DNA from: Burkholderiales bacterium
Lineage (GTDB): Bacteria > Pseudomonadota > Gammaproteobacteria > Burkholderiales > Burkholderiaceae_C
Length of the DNA stretch: 6,642 bases
Direction of reading: 5' to 3'
Assembly: GCA_025352345.1 (NCBI GenBank)
Contig: JANXTP010000285.1
Span: 1 to 6,642, forward strand
Shown: positions 1 through 5,155 of the stretch, piece by piece
How the letters are laid out: each line of letters begins with the position of its first letter
Position numbering within the stretch: position 1 is the stretch's first letter
Notes under the pieces: generated by a model
The model's database searches: none
What the model was told of the DNA's origin: nothing
What the model saw: the letters and a program-made list of their open reading frames with translations, nothing else
Translations under genes and position numbers: made by a program

Positions 1-1
1 G

Positions 2-433
2 CTGGTCGACAGCGGGGGGCCCAGCCCACGCCGGCTCAGCGTCGGCCTCGATCGTGATCGGCTGGCGATGATGCTGGCGGTGCTGCACCGCCATGCCGGC
101 ATCGCCTGCAACGACCAGGACGTGTTCGTCAACGCCGTGGGCGGAGTGCGCATTGCCGAGCCAGCGGCCGACCTGGCGGTGATGCTGGCAATCCAAAGCA
201 GCCTACGCGGCAAGCCGCTGCCGCGCGGCTTCTTTGCGTTCGGCGAGGTCGGGCTGGCCGGGGAGGTGCGCCCCGCGCCGCGCGGTCAGGAACGTTTGAA
301 GGAGGCCGCGAAGCTCGGCTTCAGCGTTGCGGTGGTGCCCAAGGCCAATGTGCCGAAGAAGGCCATCGAGGGCCTGACGATCCATGCGGTCGAGCGCATC
401 GAGGAAGCGATCGCGCTGTTGCGCACCTTGTGA
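2..433 (+). CDS. radA: DNA repair protein RadA (Sms), C-terminal part, 5'-truncated by window edge
   Basis: This is the last 143 residues of RadA, a RecA-related, DnaB-like ATPase that helps process recombination intermediates (branch migration) during DNA repair in the cytoplasm. The fragment covers the C-terminal Lon-protease-like domain. Visible RadA hallmarks are SPRRLSVGLDRDRLAMMLAV, the DQDVFVNAVGGVRI stretch, ADLAVMLAIQSS, FGEVGLAGEVRP and VPKANVPKKA; they line up well from memory with E. coli RadA, which is about 460 residues long. The N-terminal zinc finger, Walker A and KNRFG motif would lie upstream, outside the window. The reading frame is open from base 2 and stops with TGA at 431-433. 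ilvE follows 51 bases downstream. The Lon-like domain is not thought to be an active protease in RadA. Identification is secure; only the start is missing. Confidence 0.95.
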   Translation: MVDSGGPSPRRLSVGLDRDRLAMMLAVLHRHAGIACNDQDVFVNAVGGVRIAEPAADLAVMLAIQSSLRGKPLPRGFFAFGEVGLAGEVRPAPRGQERLKEAAKLGFSVAVVPKANVPKKAIEGLTIHAVERIEEAIALLRTL

Positions 434-447
434 CCGGGGCGGGCCCC

Positions 448-453
448 TAAAAT
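448..453 (+). promoter_or_regulatory. Putative -10 element upstream of ilvE
   Basis: TAAAAT lies in the 51-base gap between radA and ilvE, directly after a GC block (GGGGCGGGCCCC, 436-447). It matches the sigma-70 -10 consensus in five of six positions and would give a leader of roughly 25 bases before the ilvE ATG. No convincing -35 box sits 16-18 bases upstream; the nearest TTG-containing hexamer, TTGTGA at 428-433, is only 14 bases away and overlaps the radA stop. The GC block could fold into a 4-bp stem but has no T-run after it, so I do not call it a terminator. Confidence 0.35.
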
Positions 454-484
454 CAGACGCTGACTGACAGCTTGGAGTCTCGCC

Positions 485-1408
485 ATGTCGATGGCCGATC
501 GTGACGGAAAGATCTGGATGGATGGCGAGATGGTGGAGTGGCGCGACGCCAAGATCCATGTGCTGACCCACACGCTGCACTACGGCTGCGGCGCCTTCGA
601 AGGCGTGCGCGCCTACGACACCACACGTGGCACCGCCATCTTCCGCCTGCCCGAGCACACCGAGCGGCTCTTCAACAGCGCGAAGATCCTGCGCATGAAG
701 ATCCCGTTCACGCCCGAGCAGGTGATGGACGCGCAGCGCGCCGTGGTGCGCGCCAACAAGCTGGCCAGCGCCTACATCCGGCCGCTGGTCTGGATCGGTT
801 CCGACAAGCTGGGCGTCAGCCCGCGCGGCAACAGCATTCACATGATGGTTGCCGCCTGGACCTGGGGCGCCTACCTCGGCGAGGACGGCCTGAAGCGCGG
901 CATCCGCGTGAAGACCAGCAGCTACACCCGGCACCACGTCAACATCACGATGACGCAGGCCAAAGCGGTCAGCAATTACACCAACTCGATCCTGGCGAAC
1001 CTGGAAGTCACCGAAGACGGCTACGACGAAGCACTGCTGCTCGATGCCAGCGGCTTCGTCAGCGAAGGCGCCGGCGAGAACCTGTTCATCATCAAGAACG
1101 GCGTGGTCTACACACCGGACCTGTCCGCCGGCGCGCTCAACGGCATCACCCGCAACACGATCTTCGCGATCTGCAGCGACCTGGGCGTGAAGGTGGTCGA
1201 GAAGCGCATCACCCGCGATGAGGTCTACATCGCCGACGAAGCCTTCTTCACCGGCACCGCCGCCGAGGTGACGCCGATCCGCGAACTCGACCGGGTGCAG
1301 ATCGGTGCCGGTTCACGGGGGCCGATCACCGAAAAGATCCAGAGCGCGTTCTTCGACATCGTGGGCGGCCGCAACCCGAAATACGCCGAGTGGCTGACGC
1401 CCGTCTGA
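485..1408 (+). CDS. ilvE: Branched-chain amino acid aminotransferase (class IV, PLP-dependent)
   Basis: IlvE carries out the last, reversible step of leucine, isoleucine and valine synthesis, moving an amino group between glutamate and branched-chain 2-oxo acids in the cytoplasm. The 307-residue length is typical of the family. Fold-type IV signatures are present: LHYGCGAFEGVRAY (31-44), the PLP-binding lysine K160 in MTQAKAVSNY, SEGAGENLF (193-201) with E194 and N199, LNGITRNTI (218-226) for phosphate binding, and FFTGTAAEVTPI (254-265). These match E. coli IlvE region by region, including the lysine position. The ATG at 485 is supported by GGAG at 474-477, seven bases upstream. It probably has its own promoter in the radA-ilvE gap, and the zinc-finger gene follows 67 bases later. 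The close relatives D-amino acid transaminase and aminodeoxychorismate lyase are less likely given the length and motif spelling. Confidence 0.96.
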   Translation: MSMADRDGKIWMDGEMVEWRDAKIHVLTHTLHYGCGAFEGVRAYDTTRGTAIFRLPEHTERLFNSAKILRMKIPFTPEQVMDAQRAVVRANKLASAYIRPLVWIGSDKLGVSPRGNSIHMMVAAWTWGAYLGEDGLKRGIRVKTSSYTRHHVNITMTQAKAVSNYTNSILANLEVTEDGYDEALLLDASGFVSEGAGENLFIIKNGVVYTPDLSAGALNGITRNTIFAICSDLGVKVVEKRITRDEVYIADEAFFTGTAAEVTPIRELDRVQIGAGSRGPITEKIQSAFFDIVGGRNPKYAEWLTPV

Positions 1409-1475
1409 TGCCCGCATCAAGCTGCGGCAACACGTTGATCCCGCACCCGTCACGACACGCCCCACGGAGCCGATC

Positions 1476-1691
1476 ATGAGCACTGCTCGCCCCCCGACAG
1501 CCAGTGCCATCGAGGTCACCGCACACGACCTGCAAGGCCCGGGCGCGGTCGCTTGCCCGAACCCGAAGATGCCCCTGTGGAGCAACCACCCGAAGGTGTT
1601 CATCGATGTCGTCACCACCGGTTCGGGGAAGTGCCCTTATTGCGGCACGGTCTACTCGCTGAAGGCGGGTGAAAAGATCCACTCGCATTGA
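1476..1691 (+). CDS. Small zinc-finger domain protein (CHCC type, NDUFS6-like)
   Basis: This 71-residue protein has the zf-CHCC arrangement: C27, H38, C53 and C56 are the predicted zinc ligands, with the final pair in GKCPYCGTVYSL. The fold is shared with the mitochondrial complex I accessory subunit NDUFS6. The function of the stand-alone bacterial versions is not established, so I assign zinc binding only. GGAG at 1466-1469 lies six bases before the ATG and supports this start. The gene sits 67 bases downstream of ilvE, a pairing I recall from many Burkholderiales genomes. The C-terminal tail EKIHSH ends in two histidines around a serine; these lie outside the usual ligand set. A kinase gene follows, 43 bases after the stop if its ATG start is used, or overlapping if the GTG start is used. 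Confidence 0.9.
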   Translation: MSTARPPTASAIEVTAHDLQGPGAVACPNPKMPLWSNHPKVFIDVVTTGSGKCPYCGTVYSLKAGEKIHSH

Positions 1692-1734
1692 ACGCGCCCC
1701 GAGGCCAGCGACCGCAGCGTTCGCGTCGATCCCG

Positions 1735-3300
1735 ATGAGCCACGACAGACACCCCGCACCGCGCGACTACGAAACCCTGGTGCGCGCCGCACTGCTCGGC
1801 GCCGGCACCTCGGTGTGGGAATGGAACCCGCAGACCGACGTGATCTCGGGCGTCGACGCCGACATGAGCTTGCTGGGTTATGGCCCGGAGGAAAGCCGGC
1901 TGACGCAGCGCGAATGGAACGAGCTGATCCACCCGGAAGACCGTGCAGACAACGAGGCGCGCTACCAGGAACACGCGCGTGACGAAGCGCCCTATTACGA
2001 ACACGAATACCGCGCCCGGACGAAGGACGGCCAATGGCGATGGATCGCCGAGCGCGGACGCATCGTCGAGTGGAGCGCCGACGGGCAGCCGCTGCGCGTG
2101 GTGGGCACCCTGGTCGATGTCACGCAGCGGCGCGAGGCCGAAAGCCGCGCGCTGGCAATCGCTGCGCAGCTGAGCGAAACAGCACGCCATGTGCCGGGTG
2201 TGATCTACCAGTACCGCCACAGCGGTGAAGGCGACGGGGCGTTCTGCTATGTCAGCGAAAGCTGCTACGACGTGCTGGGCCTGACGGCCAACGAGGTGAT
2301 GCGCGACGGTGCCGCGGTGCTGCGGATGATTGAACGCGAGCATTACGCTGCGACCATCGCAGCGATGAAGCTCTCGGCACGCACGCTCACGCCGTGGCGC
2401 TTCGATTTCCGGCTGCGACGCCCCGATGGCGCACTGCGCTGGATGACCGGCACCTCGACGCCACAGCGCGACGGCAACGGCGGGGTGCTGTGGTACGGCT
2501 ACTTCGAAGACTCCACCGAAGTGCATGAGTTGCACCTGGCCCGCCAGTCCGCCGCCATGGCACAGGCGGCCAATCGGGCCAAGACCGAGTTCCTGTCGCA
2601 CATGAGCCACGAGCTGCGCACCCCGCTGAACGCGGTGATGGGCTTTGCGCAGTTGCTGCAGCTCGACGACAGCGACCCGCTGTCTGTGAACCAGCGCCGC
2701 CGGGTGACGCTGATCCACGAGGCCGGCGACCACCTGCTGCAGATGATCAGCGAGCTGCTCGACCTGACACGCATCGAGTCCGGACAGCTGTCACTGGATT
2801 GCGCCGAGGTGCCGTTGCCGGCCTTGCTGGCCGAATGCATGGACATGCTGCACCCGCTGGCCGAGGCCGCATCGGTGCGGCTGGTGCCCGTCGAGGCCAT
2901 CCCCACGCTGACGGTGCATGCCGACCCGACGCGCCTGCGCCAGGTGGTGCTGAACCTGGTCTGCAACGCCATCAAGTACAACCGGCCGCAGGGCACGGTG
3001 CGGGTGCGGGCACAGTCGGTGACCGACGGGGTGCAGGTGCAGATCATCGACACCGGCGTCGGCATCGCCGAGGCTCAGCTGCCCGCGCTCGGCGAGCCGT
3101 TCAACCGGCTCGATCAACGGCACAGCGGAATCGAGGGCACCGGCATCGGCCTGGCGGTGACGCGCGGTCTGATCCAGCTGATGGCCGGTCGGCTCGACGT
3201 TGAGAGCACCCTCGGCAAGGGTTCAACCTTCAGCGTGTTCCTGCCCGAAGTGCCCGCCGCGGGGGCGAGCAGCGATCAGAGCGCCAGCTTGCCGACGTAG
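1735..3300 (+). CDS. Soluble PAS-PAS sensor histidine kinase (orphan)
   Basis: The product is a 521-residue cytoplasmic histidine kinase with no signal peptide or membrane segment. In order: a PAS domain of the PAS_3 type with its PAC end (about 11-131; IHPEDRA, YRARTKDGQWRWI, VVGTLVDVTQRR), a second PAS (about 145-265; YVSESCYDVLGL, FRLRRPDGALRWM), HisKA with phospho-acceptor H292 in HMSHELRTPLNAVMGF, and HATPase_c with N box (NLVCNAIKYN, from N407), G1 (DTGVGI, D439) and G2 (GTGIGL, 468-473). There is no receiver or output domain and no response regulator gene nearby, so the partner is encoded elsewhere. The stimulus is unknown; no heme or flavin-binding LOV motif is obvious. I chose the ATG at 1735 because the first PAS begins soon after it. 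A GTG at 1669 in the same frame would add 22 non-domain residues and overlap the zinc-finger gene. Neither start has a strong ribosome binding site. The 3' end overlaps the convergent anti-sigma gene by 25 bases. Confidence 0.92.
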   Translation: MSHDRHPAPRDYETLVRAALLGAGTSVWEWNPQTDVISGVDADMSLLGYGPEESRLTQREWNELIHPEDRADNEARYQEHARDEAPYYEHEYRARTKDGQWRWIAERGRIVEWSADGQPLRVVGTLVDVTQRREAESRALAIAAQLSETARHVPGVIYQYRHSGEGDGAFCYVSESCYDVLGLTANEVMRDGAAVLRMIEREHYAATIAAMKLSARTLTPWRFDFRLRRPDGALRWMTGTSTPQRDGNGGVLWYGYFEDSTEVHELHLARQSAAMAQAANRAKTEFLSHMSHELRTPLNAVMGFAQLLQLDDSDPLSVNQRRRVTLIHEAGDHLLQMISELLDLTRIESGQLSLDCAEVPLPALLAECMDMLHPLAEAASVRLVPVEAIPTLTVHADPTRLRQVVLNLVCNAIKYNRPQGTVRVRAQSVTDGVQVQIIDTGVGIAEAQLPALGEPFNRLDQRHSGIEGTGIGLAVTRGLIQLMAGRLDVESTLGKGSTFSVFLPEVPAAGASSDQSASLPT

Positions 3301-3983
3301 AGCACCGGCCCGGTCGGTGCGCCCGTGGTGGAGCCGCCACTGGGCTCCAGGCTGACGGCCAGGGCCGCAGTGCCCGGCGGCAGCTTGCTCTGCTTGACTA
3401 CGCTCGCGCCAGACGCAGCGATCAGGCCCAGCGAACGCGGTGCGCCACTGCCGGGAATGGCCCACAGCTCCAGCGTGCGATCGGCCTTGACGCTCACGTC
3501 CAGCAAGGTCCGAGTGACGATGGCCTTGCCGTCGCCGCTGATGCTGGCAATGATCGCCGGCGGCACCGTGGTGCCGGCCGGCAAGGTGTCGGTCGGCGTG
3601 GTCGAGTTCAACACCACGATCAGCGGCGGCTGCGCCGGCGGCGGGTTCGACAGCAAGGCCGACAGGCCGACCACCGCCACCACCGACAGGAAAGACAGCG
3701 TGCGCAGCAGCGACAGGTTCGACCACCACGGTGTGTCGGCCACGGCGACCGGTGCGCCACCGATGCGCGAGACGATGCGCTGCCAGACGGCGGGCGACGG
3801 CTTTTGCGGCGCCACGCTGGCGGTCAGCGGCATCAGGCCCGCCTCCCAGCGCTTGACTGCCTCGCGCAACACCGGGTGGGCGGGCAGCAACTGCTCGACG
3901 CGGCGCCGCGCGGCGCCGCGCAGCGTGCCACAGGCGTAGTCGGCGGCGATGCTGTCGGCGAGTTCGGGGCGGCTGTAATCCAT
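3276..3983 (-). CDS. Anti-sigma factor, RskA-like, single-pass membrane protein
   Basis: This 235-residue protein is predicted to hold the neighbouring sigma factor inactive at the inner membrane. The cytoplasmic N-terminal part (about 1-85; LADSIAADYACGTLRGAARR, then VKRWEAGLMPL and PAVWQRI) resembles the sigma-binding domain of RskA-type anti-sigma factors. One hydrophobic helix spans about 92-112 (LLRTLSFLSVVAVVGLSALL). The periplasmic part has the RskA C-terminal pattern: LELWAIPGSGAPRSLGLI (171-188), LPPGTAALAVSLEP and GPVLYVGKL. The only cysteine is C18, so the zinc-binding HxxxCxxC motif of redox-sensing ZAS anti-sigma factors is absent; release of the sigma factor more likely involves proteolysis or another signal. 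The ATG at 3983 comes one base after the sigma stop codon, indicating translational coupling. An upstream TTG at 4001 in the same frame would extend it by six residues. The gene ends inside the kinase 3' end. Confidence 0.9.
   Translation of the reverse strand: MDYSRPELADSIAADYACGTLRGAARRRVEQLLPAHPVLREAVKRWEAGLMPLTASVAPQKPSPAVWQRIVSRIGGAPVAVADTPWWSNLSLLRTLSFLSVVAVVGLSALLSNPPPAQPPLIVVLNSTTPTDTLPAGTTVPPAIIASISGDGKAIVTRTLLDVSVKADRTLELWAIPGSGAPRSLGLIAASGASVVKQSKLPPGTAALAVSLEPSGGSTTGAPTGPVLYVGKLAL
3899..3920. repeat. Perfect 22-bp GC palindrome inside the anti-sigma gene
   Basis: Two tandem copies of the self-complementary decamer GCGGCGCCGC (3900-3909 and 3910-3919), flanked by C and G, make a perfect 22-bp palindrome. 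It lies 64-85 bases into the anti-sigma coding sequence, in the codons for the LRGAARRR stretch. The transcript could form a very stable structure there. Because arginine and alanine codons in a GC-rich genome favour such strings, it may be coincidental. Confidence 0.6.
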
Positions 3984-3984
3984 G

Positions 3985-4620
3985 TCAGCGCACCGCCTCA
4001 ACGCTTTGTTCGTCGCGCACGCTCGCCTGATCCAGGCAACCCTTCAAGGCCGTCAGGGCGCGACGCACCCAGGACTTCACCGTGCCCAGCGGCTGGCCTA
4101 GATGGCTGGCCACCTCGGCATGGGTGAGCCCGTCGTAGAAAGCCAGCGCCACGCTTTGCCGTTGCTGCGCGCTCAGGCCTTCCATGCAGTGCGACAACGC
4201 GCGCGCATCGGAGGCCTGGCTGAGCATGTCAAGCGGCCCCGCGGCGGGGTCGGCTAGGTTGTCATACACGTCGCTGTCTTCTTCATCCGAGGTATGGTTG
4301 ACTGAAACCTGCGGTTGCGTCGCCGCACGCCGCAGGCTGTCGATCGCGCGGTTTCGGGCAATGCTGGTCAACCAGGTGAGGGGTTGGCTCTGCGCTGCAT
4401 CGAAGGTCCGCGCGGCACGCCAGACATTGACATACACCTCTTGAAGCACATCTTCTGCCTGTCCGCGATCCCGATTGATACGCAGCACCACCGCGTACAG
4501 ATGCGGGCTGGTGCGTTCGTAGAGTGTGGCAAAAGCCGCACGATCGCCTAGGCCTGCTCGCGAGAGCAGGCGCGACAGATCGCGGCTTTTTTCGGGCCAG
4601 TCGGCGGTGGTGGTGCGCAT
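3985..4620 (-). CDS. ECF-type RNA polymerase sigma factor (RskA-partnered)
   Basis: The product is a 211-residue group 4 sigma factor that would direct RNA polymerase to a specific set of promoters when freed from its anti-sigma factor. Sigma region 2 spans about 25-100 and includes AEDVLQEVYVNVW (55-67) and PLTWLTSIARNRAIDSLRR (80-98). Region 4 spans about 140-195, with the helix-turn-helix GLTHAEVASHLGQPLGTVKS (164-183). The linker between them is long and acidic (SDEEDSDVYDNLAD). Pairing with an RskA-like gene one base downstream places it near the SigK/RskA group. I chose the ATG at 4620 because conserved sequence begins soon after it. A GTG at 4716 in the same frame would run across the whole divergent control region and into the opposite gene's start, so it is unlikely. 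No Shine-Dalgarno sequence is visible before the ATG. Autoregulation is common in such pairs but not shown here. Confidence 0.92.
   Translation of the reverse strand: MRTTTADWPEKSRDLSRLLSRAGLGDRAAFATLYERTSPHLYAVVLRINRDRGQAEDVLQEVYVNVWRAARTFDAAQSQPLTWLTSIARNRAIDSLRRAATQPQVSVNHTSDEEDSDVYDNLADPAAGPLDMLSQASDARALSHCMEGLSAQQRQSVALAFYDGLTHAEVASHLGQPLGTVKSWVRRALTALKGCLDQASVRDEQSVEAVR
4552..4571. repeat. Perfect 8-bp inverted repeat early in the sigma factor gene
   Basis: The arms GCCTGCTC (4552-4559) and GAGCAGGC (4564-4571) flank a 4-base loop. In the sigma transcript this would form an 8-bp hairpin with a UCGC loop at bases 50-69 of the coding sequence, within the codons for LLSRAGLGD. It is too far from the start codon to block ribosome binding directly and has no T-run to act as a terminator. 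Confidence 0.6.
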
Positions 4621-4678
4621 GAGCGTGCGGATTCTAGGGGCTTCGTACAATGAAATGTCGGTTGGCTGACTCGAATCT

Positions 4679-4696
4679 TTCAGCTCCCACGCTGAA
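4679..4696. promoter_or_regulatory. Inverted repeat TTCAGC-N6-GCTGAA before the NTF2-like gene
   Basis: A perfect 6-bp dyad with a 6-base spacer (TCCCAC) ends immediately before the purine-rich ribosome binding site of the 4709 gene. It could be a binding site for a dimeric regulator or a small hairpin in the leader RNA next to the ribosome binding site. There is no T-run, so it is not a terminator. Only one copy is present in the window. Confidence 0.4.
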
Positions 4697-4704
4697 GAGG
4701 AAGG
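4697..4704 (+). promoter_or_regulatory. Strong ribosome binding site fixing the 4709 start
   Basis: The purine run GAGGAAGG lies 4-11 bases before the ATG at 4709. It is the clearest Shine-Dalgarno sequence in the window, supports that start, and indirectly argues against the sigma gene beginning at the GTG at 4716 on the opposite strand. Confidence 0.7.
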
Positions 4705-4708
4705 TGGA

Positions 4709-5155
4709 ATGAACACTCCGAGAACCCCCGTGATGGCGCTGTCTTCGCCCGATGAAGCGGAGCAGCAGTTTTATGAATCGATGCAGCACGCCGACCTGGA
4801 CCGCTTCATGGCAGTGTGGAGCGATGAGGACGACGTGACCTGCGTCCACCCTGGCGGCCCGCGGCTGATCGGTGTGGGAGTGATACGGGAAAGCTTTGCA
4901 GGCATCTTCGCCAAGGGCCCGCTCGATGTGCACCCTGAGAAGGTGCGGCGTGTCGACTCCCACTTCAGCGCGGTGCACAGCGTGCTCGAACGCGTGCAGG
5001 TACAGACCGACAAGGGCCGGCAGTCGGCCTGGGTCATCGCGACCAATGTGTACGTGAAAACCGCGCTGGGCTGGCGGATCGTGGCCCATCACGCCAGCCC
5101 GGGCACGGCACGCGAGGCGCAGGAAGTCCTCGAATCGACCGCCGTTCTGCATTGA
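4709..5155 (+). CDS. NTF2-like / SnoaL-like small protein (nuclear transport factor 2 family fold)
   Basis: This 148-residue soluble protein has the pattern of the cystatin-like NTF2/SnoaL superfamily. An N-terminal helix region (SPDEAEQQFYESMQHADLDR, 13-32) is followed by FMAVWSDEDDVTCVHPGGPR (33-52), a stretch typical of a conserved proteobacterial branch. After it come the helix VIRESFAGIF and C-terminal beta strands ending WRIVAHHASPG (121-131). Superfamily members form cone-shaped pockets and include isomerases, cyclases and non-enzymatic ligand binders. The substrate here cannot be inferred. H47 in the VHPGG motif and the HH pair (126-127) are candidate pocket residues. The gene is the first of a likely three-gene operon; its TGA stop overlaps the TTG start of the hydrolase gene. 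No signal peptide is visible. The fold assignment is good and the function unknown. Confidence 0.88.
   Translation: MNTPRTPVMALSSPDEAEQQFYESMQHADLDRFMAVWSDEDDVTCVHPGGPRLIGVGVIRESFAGIFAKGPLDVHPEKVRRVDSHFSAVHSVLERVQVQTDKGRQSAWVIATNVYVKTALGWRIVAHHASPGTAREAQEVLESTAVLH

Larger units (their letters stand above)
4621..4708. promoter_or_regulatory. Divergent control region between the sigma operon and the NTF2-like operon
   Basis: These 88 bases separate two oppositely oriented gene starts and must hold the promoter for each side unless transcription enters from upstream. It is the most AT-rich stretch in the window. Towards the right, TACAAT at 4646-4651 resembles a -10 box, without a good -35 partner. 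Towards the left, TAGAAT (minus strand, 4636-4631) resembles a -10 box, with CCGACA (minus strand, 4661-4656) 19 bases upstream as a weak -35. That promoter would start transcription only a few bases before the sigma ATG. I see no clear ECF-type GGAAC/CGTC pair. The box assignments are guesses; the presence of a control region is reasonably safe. Confidence 0.5.

Noticed and set aside
436..447. GGGGCGGGCCCC block after radA as a terminator
   Set aside because: At most a 4-bp stem with a 4-base loop and no T-tract; the following TAAAAT fits a promoter better.
203..937. Long open frame on the minus strand (244 codons) opposite radA and ilvE
   Set aside because: It lies antisense to two securely identified genes and its translation is a low-complexity His/Ala/Arg/Gly mix typical of shadow frames in GC-rich DNA.
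1412..1427. Small inverted repeat CCGCA-N6-TGCGG just after ilvE
   Set aside because: The stem is only 5 bp and no T-run follows, so I cannot support a terminator call.
1669..1734. Upstream GTG start for the histidine kinase
   Set aside because: It would add 22 residues outside any domain and overlap the zinc-finger gene; possible, but the ATG at 1735 is preferred.
1612..2733. Long open frame on the minus strand (373 codons) opposite the zinc-finger and kinase genes
   Set aside because: It spans two unrelated real genes, has no recognisable domain, and its openness follows from the GC-rich codon pattern of the kinase.
4232..4252. CCCC...GGGG short inverted repeat in the sigma factor gene
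   Set aside because: It is short, lies in the Asp-Pro-Ala-Gly coding stretch of the linker, and is expected by chance at this GC content.
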